From: Owenia fusiformis
Lineage: Eukaryota > Annelida > Polychaeta > Sabellida > Oweniidae
Length of the DNA stretch: 22,000 nt
NCBI GenBank assembly: GCA_903813345.2
Contig: CAIIXF020000333.1
Location: forward strand, 1 to 22,000
Direction of reading: 5' to 3'
Below are positions 1 to 6,400 of this stretch, piece after piece. The position numbers were made by a program, and so were the translations under genes. Numbering within the stretch: the first letter of the stretch is position 1; each line of letters starts with the position of its first letter. The notes under the pieces were generated by a model, which made no database searches, was not told where the DNA came from, and was given only the letters and a program-made list of their open reading frames with translations.

Positions 1-116
1 TGGAGGAGTATCATATGATAGTTAAGGAAATAATTTTTTGAAATTGTTGCTCTTTGATTCACAATGCCTTCTCATTATCATTCCCTAACATATACATGTA
101 GTTTTGTTGTCTTCAG
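1..116 (+). other. 3' part of a granulin-gene intron (acceptor side)
   Basis: This AT-rich stretch ends in a pyrimidine-rich run and CAG at 116, directly before the granulin reading frame opens at 117. A CTAAC branch-point-like motif lies at 85-89, about 28 nt upstream of the acceptor, which is a normal distance. The stretch is identical to 381-496, the acceptor side of the next intron. The intron therefore probably begins upstream of the window, and further copies of the same exon-intron unit may lie there. Confidence 0.8.
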
Positions 117-347
117 GCTGTTTGTTGCTCTGATGGAGTCCACTGTTGTCCCTCGGAATATAGCTGTAATGCAGGTACAGGAGAATGTTACCGTGGCAAC
201 AGTGTTATACAATGGTTCACTAAAACTGAAGCTCGACCAGTTGAATCCAAGGGTGTGATATGTGATGATGGTACACACCATTGTCCTGATGGTAACACAT
301 GTTGTAGACTGTCATCTGGAGAATATGGCTGCTGCCCATTGCCAAAT
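117..347 (+). CDS. GRN: Granulin-repeat exon, internal (progranulin-like)
   Basis: The exon has 77 codons in the frame starting at 117 and begins Ala-Val-Cys-Cys. It encodes the C-terminal half of one granulin domain (AVCCSDGVHCC through the GTGEC end), a linker of about 20 residues, then the N-terminal half of the next domain (VICDDGTHHC, NTCC, GEYGCCP). Introns that cut each granulin in half are typical of granulin genes. The exon is bounded by CAG/GCT at 116/117 and AAT/GTAAGA at 347/348, and both introns are phase 0, so units can be added without breaking the frame. Granulins are secreted cysteine-rich growth-factor or lysosomal peptides, cut from a multi-domain precursor and folded as stacked beta-hairpins held by six disulfides. 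The N-terminus of the protein lies outside the window. The family call is secure from the cysteine spacing; orthology to vertebrate GRN is not tested. Confidence 0.93.
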
Positions 348-496
348 GTAAGATGATGCCTTGCAACTTCAGATTCATCATGGAGGAGTATCATATGATA
401 GTTAAGGAAATAATTTTTTGAAATTGTTGCTCTTTGATTCACAATGCCTTCTCATTATCATTCCCTAACATATACATGTAGTTTTGTTGTCTTCAG
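348..496 (+). other. Granulin-gene intron, 149 bp
   Basis: The donor is GTAAGA at 348 and the acceptor is a TG/TC-rich tract ending CAG at 496. A CTAAC branch-point-like motif lies at 465-469. The last 116 bp are identical to the upstream intron at 1-116. The spliced frame joins CCPLPN to AVCC, which gives the six residues expected between the third and fourth CC pairs of a granulin. That spacing confirms both splice sites. Confidence 0.88.
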
Positions 497-631
497 GCTG
501 TTTGTTGCTCTGATGGAGTCCACTGTTGTCCCTCGGAATATAGCTGTAATGCAGGTACAGGAGAATGTTACCGTGGCAACAGTTTTACACAGTGGTTCAC
601 TAAAATTGAAGCTCGGCCAGTCATGTATTGA
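497..631 (+). CDS. GRN: Terminal granulin exon with stop codon
   Basis: The exon has 44 codons followed by TGA at 629-631, in the frame starting at 497. It repeats the start of the upstream exon (AVCC, HCCPSEYSC, GTGEC) and so completes the final granulin. Counting from the Cys codon at 261 to the one at 566, the domain has 12 cysteines spaced C-6-C-5-CC-8-CC-6-CC-5-CC-5-C-6-C, which fits the family. After the last Cys comes a tail of 20 residues ending ARPVMY. Up to ARPV the tail parallels the linker in the upstream exon. At 621 all similarity stops and the stop codon follows at once, so this exon looks like a truncated copy of the internal exon that now ends the protein. A missed donor upstream of the stop, skipping it in an alternative transcript, cannot be excluded. 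Confidence 0.88.
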   Translation, partial: AVCCSDGVHCCPSEYSCNAGTGECYRGNSFTQWFTKIEARPVMY

Positions 632-734
632 CAACTGCCAAAAGACAAAGATAAATCGAAAATCACAATCAACTTATACATTCAATGCCAGAATATTTAT
701 ATAATGCAATCTCATGATCCAAGTTTAGAATTAT
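632..734 (+). other. Presumed 3' UTR / downstream flank of granulin gene
   Basis: This AT-rich sequence has no reading frame that continues the granulin. I see no AATAAA in it, so the mRNA may use a variant poly(A) signal or run on into the hairpin repeats that start at 735. If it does, the transcript would carry up to five strong short hairpins in its 3' UTR. Confidence 0.4.
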
Positions 735-1021
735 TAGACTCCAGATTGAAAATCTGGAGTCTATTGTTTTTGCCTGTTTTCTTTTTATTAGACTCCAGAT
801 GAAAATCTGGAGTCTATTGCTTTTGCCAGTTTTCTTTATTAGACTCCAGATGAAAATCTGGAGTCTATTGCTTTCGTCAGTTTTCTTTATTATTATTAGA
901 CTCCAGATGAAAATCTGGAGTCTATTGCTTTTGCCAGTTTTCTTTATTATTATTATTATTATTATTAGACTCCAGATGAAAATCTGGAGTCTATTGCTTT
1001 TGCCAGTTTTCTTATTATTAT
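735..1021 (+). repeat. Ladder of five perfect hairpins with (TTA)n spacers
   Basis: Five near-identical stem-loops start with TAGACTCCAGAT and close with ATCTGGAGTCTA: 735-763 (13-bp stem, 3-nt loop), 789-816, 840-867, 897-924 and 966-993 (12-bp stems, 4-nt loops). Each is followed by a TTG(C/T)TTTTGCC-like spacer and a TTA/TTATT tract. Spacings are 54, 51, 57 and 69 bp. They differ largely by multiples of three, because the TTA tract grows from one unit to the next. The first hairpin is the odd one out (GATTG type, CCTG spacer) and matches the hairpin at 21413. I interpret the ladder as repeated 5' ends of the mobile element to its right. Confidence 0.92.
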
Positions 1022-1091
1022 TCTTTCTTCCTCTTCCTCCTTCCCAGATTTCTCGCCAACTAGAAGAGCTTACTTTAAGCTGCTTACATGA

Positions 1092-1550
1092 TTAACTAGG
1101 GAATGTATCTGGGATGATGGGAAATTAGGTCAAATTTTTATCTAGGTCAAAGGTCAAGAACTAGGTCAAATCCAGTACTTTGTCACTTTTTCCCATTATC
1201 TCGGTCGTCCTTCAATATTTTTGATCCTGGTTTTTTTCATTGTGTTCCTCATAAAAAAGTAGAAAACCTAGGGTCGATTTAGTTTTTTGGTATCTCAAAC
1301 CGATTTCGAGATATCAGTGTCCGAAAACGAGGTCCAAAACAAAGTTCTCCGAATCAAATGTCCAGGATATCAGTCTTATAGGAAATTTCCTCAGGATTCC
1401 GAATCTGAAAACCAAATTTCGATCTGACTTCCGGTTCAGAAGTTATGGCGTTTTGAAAATTCAAAAATCGCTAAATTTGGTGCCCCATGTTAATTCAATA
1501 GGAAAAAATATTTTTTTGAAGTGTAAAATACGAGATATAGACTAAGCACA
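1092..1550 (+). repeat. Body of repeat element, paralogous to the right flank (about 21549-22000)
   Basis: The segment from ACTAGGGAATGTATCTGG to GAGATATAGACT aligns in order with 21548-22000. It shares GGGAAATTAGGTCAAAT, the AGGTCA cluster, the AATCCGAATCTG/CCGACTTCCGGTTC block, CTAAATTTGGTGCC and AAGTGTAAAATAC. The alignment has many substitutions and small gaps, so these are old, diverged copies of one family. There is no coding evidence. Confidence 0.85.
1144..1156 (+). promoter_or_regulatory. DR1 motif (AGGTCA-A-AGGTCA) within repeat
   Basis: Two perfect AGGTCA half-sites in direct orientation are separated by one base, with further AGGTCA half-sites nearby at about 1127 and 1172. A DR1 of AGGTCA is the classic target of RXR, HNF4, COUP-TF and PPAR-type nuclear receptors. 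The sequence match is exact, but binding or function is unknown, and the element could carry this motif by chance of its AGGTCAAA-rich composition. Confidence 0.4.
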
Positions 1551-2500
1551 GCTAAACATAATGGAAGCCCATAAAAGAAAGGGACCACAAGACCTTCTTT
1601 TCATAAAAATTTGGACACCAAAATGCCTAGGTCAAAATCTAGGTCAAATTCAAAGTTTTTCCTTATTTTTGCGATTCTGACACTACAGATTAATTATATT
1701 CTTCGAAAATTTGTATACATGTAGCCAAGAGTGTGCTAATAGTGTTAGCCTTTTGCCGTCAGGAAGTATTTTGACCCACTTTTGAGATATGGTGTCCGAA
1801 AAGTAGGTCAAAATAAAAAATTCTCCAAATTTTACATATTAGTTATGAATTAAGAGTAGAATTTTCTCTGGAATCCGAATCTGCAAACCAAATTTCGATC
1901 CGACTTCTGTTTCCAAAGTTATGGCGTGTCCGAAAAGTAGGTCAAAATAAAAATTCGCCAAATTTAACGTATGAGTTATGAATAAGGGGTAGAATTTTGT
2001 CAGGAATCCGAATCTTTAAATCAAATTTCGATCCGACTTCCGGTTTGAAAGTTATGGCGTTTTGAAATTTCGAGAAAAATCGATCTGATGTTATCCTGAT
2101 AGAAAGTCAAGGAAAAAAGATTTTTTTGAAGAGTAAAATACGAGATATAGATTGAGTACAGCTTAAGATAATGAATTCCTATAAAGGAAGGGGACCTCAA
2201 AAGCTACCTTATTTCAATATTCGGACACCAAAATGCCTAGGTCAAAATCTAGGTCAAATTCATAGTTTTTCCTTATTTTTGCGATTCTGGCACTACACTT
2301 TTAGGATTTGCTTCAAAATTTTGTATACATGTAGCAAAGAGTGTGCTAATAGTGTTAGCCTTTTGCCGTCAGAGAGTATTTTGACCCACTTTTGAGATAT
2401 GGTGTCCGTAAAGTAGGTCAAAATAAAATGAGTTATGAATTAAGGGTAGAATTTTCTCAGGAATCCAAATCTGCAAACCAAATTTCAATCCGACTTCCGG
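1390..2500 (+). repeat. About 610-bp internal duplication in the element
   Basis: Sequence at roughly 1390-1910 recurs at roughly 2000-2500 with an offset of 609-610 bp. Shared landmarks are GTTATGGCGTTTTGAAA (1442/2051), CGAGATATAGA (1531/2141), GACACCAAAATGCCTAGG, TTGTATACATGTAGC, GTGTGCTAATAGTGTTAGCC and TTTTGACCCACTTTTGAG. The second copy lacks about 20 bp after GTCAAAATAAA near 2428. The copies are clearly diverged, so the duplication is much older than the 717-bp array. Confidence 0.88.
1792..2058 (+). repeat. 134-bp tandem block, two copies
   Basis: GTGTCCGAAAAGTAGGTCAA at 1792 recurs at 1926, and the sequence between (AGTTATGAAT, GTAGAATTTT, AATCCGAATCT, AAATTTCGATCCGACTTC, AAGTTATGGCG) repeats with substitutions. 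Related blocks occur at about 1303-1455, 2390-2500 and 21760-21905. The monomer of the large array keeps a diverged fragment of it (CCAAATTTCAATCCGACC). This is the core repeat of the family. Confidence 0.85.
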
Positions 2501-2510
2501 TCAAAAATTC

Positions 2511-2716
2511 CTACTTACCTACCTACTTACCTACTCGGCTACCTACTTAGCTACCTACTCAGCTACCTACTCAGCTACTTACTCAGCTACCTACTCAGCT
2601 ACTTACTCAGCTACCTGCTCAGCTGCTTACTCAGCTACCTACTCAGCTACTTACTCAATTACTTAATCATCTACTTACTCAGCTTCCTACTCAGTTACTT
2701 ACTCAGCTCTTTACTC
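2511..2716 (+). repeat. Minisatellite, 12-bp period (GCTACYTACTCA)n
   Basis: This is a run of about 17 imperfect 12-bp units of the form GCTACCTACTCA / GCTACTTACTCA. It begins with a purer CTAC(C/T)TAC tetranucleotide phase (2511-2533) and decays towards the right. The tetranucleotide start suggests it grew from a (CTAC/CTTA)n microsatellite. It lies just before the 3' inverted repeat and hairpin of the candidate element. No start codon or gene context suggests coding. Confidence 0.92.
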
Positions 2717-2724
2717 AAGTAAAT

Positions 2725-2769
2725 CAATCTGGAGTCTTAAATTGAACTTTGTTCAATTTACAAATCTAG
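2725..2769 (+). mobile_element. Candidate 3' terminus: inverted repeat, hairpin, CTAG
   Basis: CAATCTGGAGTCTTA (2725-2739) is the reverse complement, at 14 of 15 positions, of the sequence at the left end of the element (734-748) and of 21412-21426. It is followed by a perfect hairpin, TAAATTGAAC (2738-2747), TTT, GTTCAATTTA (2751-2760), then CAAAT and CTAG at 2766-2769, then T. Hairpin plus CTRR followed by T is the standard Helitron 3' end. The gap of 5 nt is shorter and the stem more AT-rich than in canonical Helitrons. The satellite array starts at 2771. Confidence 0.6.
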
Positions 2770-2770
2770 T

Positions 2771-2805
2771 GATTTTTGCTTTCGTATGTGCAAAAAGCAA
2801 AAATC
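2771..2805 (+). repeat. Unit-start hairpin (12-bp perfect stem)
   Basis: GATTTTTGCTTT (2771-2782) pairs perfectly with AAAGCAAAAATC (2794-2805) around an 11-nt loop. It forms the first 35 bp of every unit and sits after ATTAT at every internal junction, the same position and context as the TAGACTCC hairpin of the dispersed element (after ATTAT at 730-734 and 21408-21412). The stem sequences differ, so placement is conserved and sequence is not. It recurs every 717 bp. Confidence 0.9.
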
Positions 2806-2912
2806 CTCCTCACACACGTTCTCGCCAACGAGAGATATTTGGATAAATCTACTCATACACGTTGTTAGGGGGCTAGGCGTAGTTGGTGGGAAATTAGGTC
2901 AAATCCTTATCT

Positions 2913-2925
2913 GGGTCAAAGGTCG
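2913..2925 (+). promoter_or_regulatory. DR1-like motif in each satellite unit
   Basis: GGGTCA-A-AGGTCG occupies the position that corresponds to the perfect DR1 in the flanking elements (1144-1156 and 21596-21608). The first half-site fits RGGTCA and the second has one mismatch at its last base. It repeats 26 times at 717-bp spacing. No function is shown. Confidence 0.25.
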
Positions 2926-3008
2926 AAATCTAGGTCGAAATCTGCATTTCCGCTATTTCGGCCTCTCGAGCCTCCTTAAGAAGTCAGAATCGGAGGAAAA
3001 CTAGCTGG

Positions 3009-3028
3009 TCGGAAAGACAGTTTTCCGA
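3009..3028 (+). repeat. Internal hairpin of satellite unit
   Basis: TCGGAAA (3009-3015) and TTTCCGA (3022-3028) form a perfect 7-bp stem with a 6-nt loop GACAGT. It is present in every unit at the same offset. It has no counterpart that I can see in the flanking elements. Confidence 0.7.
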
Positions 3029-3137
3029 GCGTTAAAAAAACAGTGAACCAAATTTCAATCCGACCATTAGTTATCGAGATATACGCGTTTGAAGTTCGCG
3101 TACGGGCCACCGTTGCCGTATATCTAGACGACACCTG

Positions 3138-3154
3138 GTATACACCATGTATAC
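3138..3154 (+). repeat. GTATAC inverted/direct repeat in satellite unit
   Basis: GTATAC at 3138-3143 and again at 3149-3154 flank ACCAT. As GTATAC is self-complementary, the pair can act as an inverted or a direct repeat. Present in every unit; role unknown. Confidence 0.6.
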
Positions 3155-3243
3155 GTATCTCTGCGAACAACAGACATTTGAAAGAAAATAGGCCCGGACG
3201 ATGACTAGAGCATTTCTAAAACAACGTTTCCCTTCGTCCAACT

Positions 3244-3244
3244 G
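3244..3244 (+). other. Diagnostic alternating G/A site (unit position 474)
   Basis: The base after CGTCCAACT is G in units 1, 3, 5 and so on to 25, and A in units 2, 4, 6 and so on to 26. I checked the context in all 26 units. The site is not in a CpG, so simple deamination of methyl-CpG does not explain it. In the - strand frame that crosses it the change is silent (GTC/GTT, Val). It defines the 1,434-bp dimer. Confidence 0.95.
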
Positions 3245-3461
3245 ACGATTGCGGAATGTAGAACGACACGTACGCTGCTCGAATCTACGTCGAAAGCTCT
3301 GTATGGACGTCTGGAAGGCCTCTTTTTTGAAGGACTATTTTTTGACCTCGACGGATCCGCGAAGCACGAGCCAGGCATTCTCCCCAACTACCTCCCTAGA
3401 TTCCCCGACCTTTAATCGACCATTATAGGCCCTCAGAGCGTCCGTAGAGCCATTTCCCTCT

Positions 3462-3487
3462 ATACGCGTATGGGCAAATCCTATTAT
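3462..3487 (+). repeat. Unit 3' end: palindrome then GGGCAAATCCTATTAT
   Basis: ATACGCGTAT (3462-3471) is a perfect 10-bp palindrome followed by GGGCAAATCC and TATTAT to the unit boundary at 3487. The candidate 3' end at 2738-2770 has the parallel order: palindromic hairpin, then CAAATC, TAG, T. This suggests related termini. CGTATGGGCAAA (3467-3478) also nearly repeats CGTATGTGCAAA in the loop of the unit-start hairpin (2783-2794). Confidence 0.6.
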
Positions 3488-6400
3488 GATTTTTGCTTTC
3501 GTATGTGCAAAAAGCAAAAATCCTCCTCACACACGTTCTCGCCAACGAGAGATATTTGGATAAATCTACTCATACACGTTGTTAGGGGGCTAGGCGTAGT
3601 TGGTGGGAAATTAGGTCAAATCCTTATCTGGGTCAAAGGTCGAAATCTAGGTCGAAATCTGCATTTCCGCTATTTCGGCCTCTCGAGCCTCCTTAAGAAG
3701 TCAGAATCGGAGGAAAACTAGCTGGTCGGAAAGACAGTTTTCCGAGCGTTAAAAAAACAGTGAACCAAATTTCAATCCGACCATTAGTTATCGAGATATA
3801 CGCGTTTGAAGTTCGCGTACGGGCCACCGTTGCCGTATATCTAGACGACACCTGGTATACACCATGTATACGTATCTCTGCGAACAACAGACATTTGAAA
3901 GAAAATAGGCCCGGACGATGACTAGAGCATTTCTAAAACAACGTTTCCCTTCGTCCAACTAACGATTGCGGAATGTAGAACGACACGTACGCTGCTCGAA
4001 TCTACGTCGAAAGCTCTGTATGGACGTCTGGAAGGCCTCTTTTTTGAAGGACTATTTTTTGACCTCGACGGATCCGCGAAGCACGAGCCAGGCATTCTCC
4101 CCAACTACCTCCCTAGATTCCCCGACCTTTAATCGACCATTATAGGCCCTCAGAGCGTCCGTAGAGCCATTTCCCTCTATACGCGTATGGGCAAATCCTA
4201 TTATGATTTTTGCTTTCGTATGTGCAAAAAGCAAAAATCCTCCTCACACACGTTCTCGCCAACGAGAGATATTTGGATAAATCTACTCATACACGTTGTT
4301 AGGGGGCTAGGCGTAGTTGGTGGGAAATTAGGTCAAATCCTTATCTGGGTCAAAGGTCGAAATCTAGGTCGAAATCTGCATTTCCGCTATTTCGGCCTCT
4401 CGAGCCTCCTTAAGAAGTCAGAATCGGAGGAAAACTAGCTGGTCGGAAAGACAGTTTTCCGAGCGTTAAAAAAACAGTGAACCAAATTTCAATCCGACCA
4501 TTAGTTATCGAGATATACGCGTTTGAAGTTCGCGTACGGGCCACCGTTGCCGTATATCTAGACGACACCTGGTATACACCATGTATACGTATCTCTGCGA
4601 ACAACAGACATTTGAAAGAAAATAGGCCCGGACGATGACTAGAGCATTTCTAAAACAACGTTTCCCTTCGTCCAACTGACGATTGCGGAATGTAGAACGA
4701 CACGTACGCTGCTCGAATCTACGTCGAAAGCTCTGTATGGACGTCTGGAAGGCCTCTTTTTTGAAGGACTATTTTTTGACCTCGACGGATCCGCGAAGCA
4801 CGAGCCAGGCATTCTCCCCAACTACCTCCCTAGATTCCCCGACCTTTAATCGACCATTATAGGCCCTCAGAGCGTCCGTAGAGCCATTTCCCTCTATACG
4901 CGTATGGGCAAATCCTATTATGATTTTTGCTTTCGTATGTGCAAAAAGCAAAAATCCTCCTCACACACGTTCTCGCCAACGAGAGATATTTGGATAAATC
5001 TACTCATACACGTTGTTAGGGGGCTAGGCGTAGTTGGTGGGAAATTAGGTCAAATCCTTATCTGGGTCAAAGGTCGAAATCTAGGTCGAAATCTGCATTT
5101 CCGCTATTTCGGCCTCTCGAGCCTCCTTAAGAAGTCAGAATCGGAGGAAAACTAGCTGGTCGGAAAGACAGTTTTCCGAGCGTTAAAAAAACAGTGAACC
5201 AAATTTCAATCCGACCATTAGTTATCGAGATATACGCGTTTGAAGTTCGCGTACGGGCCACCGTTGCCGTATATCTAGACGACACCTGGTATACACCATG
5301 TATACGTATCTCTGCGAACAACAGACATTTGAAAGAAAATAGGCCCGGACGATGACTAGAGCATTTCTAAAACAACGTTTCCCTTCGTCCAACTAACGAT
5401 TGCGGAATGTAGAACGACACGTACGCTGCTCGAATCTACGTCGAAAGCTCTGTATGGACGTCTGGAAGGCCTCTTTTTTGAAGGACTATTTTTTGACCTC
5501 GACGGATCCGCGAAGCACGAGCCAGGCATTCTCCCCAACTACCTCCCTAGATTCCCCGACCTTTAATCGACCATTATAGGCCCTCAGAGCGTCCGTAGAG
5601 CCATTTCCCTCTATACGCGTATGGGCAAATCCTATTATGATTTTTGCTTTCGTATGTGCAAAAAGCAAAAATCCTCCTCACACACGTTCTCGCCAACGAG
5701 AGATATTTGGATAAATCTACTCATACACGTTGTTAGGGGGCTAGGCGTAGTTGGTGGGAAATTAGGTCAAATCCTTATCTGGGTCAAAGGTCGAAATCTA
5801 GGTCGAAATCTGCATTTCCGCTATTTCGGCCTCTCGAGCCTCCTTAAGAAGTCAGAATCGGAGGAAAACTAGCTGGTCGGAAAGACAGTTTTCCGAGCGT
5901 TAAAAAAACAGTGAACCAAATTTCAATCCGACCATTAGTTATCGAGATATACGCGTTTGAAGTTCGCGTACGGGCCACCGTTGCCGTATATCTAGACGAC
6001 ACCTGGTATACACCATGTATACGTATCTCTGCGAACAACAGACATTTGAAAGAAAATAGGCCCGGACGATGACTAGAGCATTTCTAAAACAACGTTTCCC
6101 TTCGTCCAACTGACGATTGCGGAATGTAGAACGACACGTACGCTGCTCGAATCTACGTCGAAAGCTCTGTATGGACGTCTGGAAGGCCTCTTTTTTGAAG
6201 GACTATTTTTTGACCTCGACGGATCCGCGAAGCACGAGCCAGGCATTCTCCCCAACTACCTCCCTAGATTCCCCGACCTTTAATCGACCATTATAGGCCC
6301 TCAGAGCGTCCGTAGAGCCATTTCCCTCTATACGCGTATGGGCAAATCCTATTATGATTTTTGCTTTCGTATGTGCAAAAAGCAAAAATCCTCCTCACAC

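Larger units (their letters stand above)
1..620 (+). repeat. 380-bp tandem duplication of granulin intron plus exon
   Basis: Copy 1 (1-240) and copy 2 (381-620) are offset by exactly 380 bp, the sum of a 231-bp exon and a 149-bp intron. The first 203 bp of each copy are identical, including 116 bp of intron. The next 37 bp carry five differences (at 204, 208, 212, 226 and 236 of copy 1), and after 240/620 the copies are unrelated. Three of the five differences change the residue (V/F, I/T, T/I) and two are silent. Copy 1 starts at the window edge, so the duplication may extend further left. Confidence 0.93.
735..2769 (+). mobile_element. Candidate non-autonomous Helitron/Helentron-like (HINE) element, composite
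   Basis: The left end carries TTAGACTCCAGATTG (734-748). Its reverse complement, with one mismatch, lies near the right end as CAATCTGGAGTCTTA (2725-2739), giving a 15-bp subterminal inverted repeat. Right of that come a 10-bp-stem hairpin (2738-2760), a 5-nt gap, CTAG (2766-2769) and a T. Known family features that fit are subterminal inverted repeats, internal tandem repeats or microsatellites, a 3' hairpin, and a CTRR end (Helitrons) or insertion at TT (Helentrons/HINEs). No Rep/helicase coding is visible, so any transposition would depend on enzymes supplied elsewhere. The true 5' end may be any of the five hairpins. The bipartite look may instead reflect nested insertions. Classification is inference; a foldback or MITE-type element is the main alternative. 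Confidence 0.55.
2771..3487 (+). repeat. Satellite monomer, unit 1 (reference for internal structure)
   Basis: From left to right the unit holds: a terminal hairpin (2771-2805); TTCTCGCCAAC, shared with the flank at about 1051; TGGGAAATTAGGTCAAATC and the AGGTCA-type cluster (2887-2938), shared with 1119-1170 and 21570-21621; a 7-bp-stem hairpin (3009-3028); ACCAAATTTCAATCCGACC, the core-block fragment (about 3047-3065); a GTATAC/GTATAC inverted repeat (3138-3154); the variable base at 3244; and a 10-bp palindrome ATACGCGTAT (3462-3471) before the GGGCAAATCC end. The part from about 3090 to 3487 has no clear counterpart in the flanking elements and is unit-specific. Length 717 is divisible by three, but no frame stays open through a whole unit. 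Confidence 0.93.

Noticed and set aside
64-704. Open frames starting ATG at 64 and 444 (+) and overlapping - strand frames
   Set aside because: They run in other frames than the cysteine-rich granulin frame and cross its splice acceptors. The granulin reading is supported by 12 spaced cysteines and splice sites.
735-993. microRNA precursor from the hairpins
   Set aside because: Stems of 12-13 bp with 3-4 nt loops are far too short for a typical pre-miRNA.
799-1095. 98-codon frame with repeated MKIWSLLL and VFFI segments, looking like membrane helices
   Set aside because: It is the translation of the hairpin ladder and TTA tracts. The hydrophobic pattern is forced by the repeats.
2171-2395. 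74-codon frame on +
   Set aside because: It lies wholly inside the ~610-bp duplicated repeat. The other copy does not keep the frame and no domain is recognisable.
2864-2869. TTAGGG telomere motif in each unit
   Set aside because: A single hexamer per unit, not tandem. The region aligns with ACTAGGG in the flanking element.
2950-2980. Resemblance of CGCTATTTCGGCCTCTCG to the start of U2 snRNA, and of CGTACGGGCCACC to 5S rRNA
   Set aside because: The likeness is limited to a few bases without the following conserved sequence. The first part aligns better with the flanking repeat near 1180-1210. No internal promoter boxes are seen.
3232-3248. CENP-B-box-like 17-mer at the variable site
   Set aside because: TTCG and the central A match, but CGGG is replaced by GACG or AACG. 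Only about six of nine core bases fit, too weak to call a centromeric protein site.
3061-3425. Possible half-unit periodicity: CGACCATTA at 3061 and 3417, 356 bp apart
   Set aside because: Similarity does not extend beyond about 20 weakly matching bases, so the 717-bp unit is not an obvious ancestral dimer.
3470-3721. 83-codon frame spanning each unit junction, plus three 60-64 codon - strand frames, repeated 24-26 times
   Set aside because: Identity between units is at DNA level and gives no evidence of coding selection. No domain, signal peptide or gene context is seen, and the - strand frames overlap each other. Length 717 being divisible by three only keeps frames in register.
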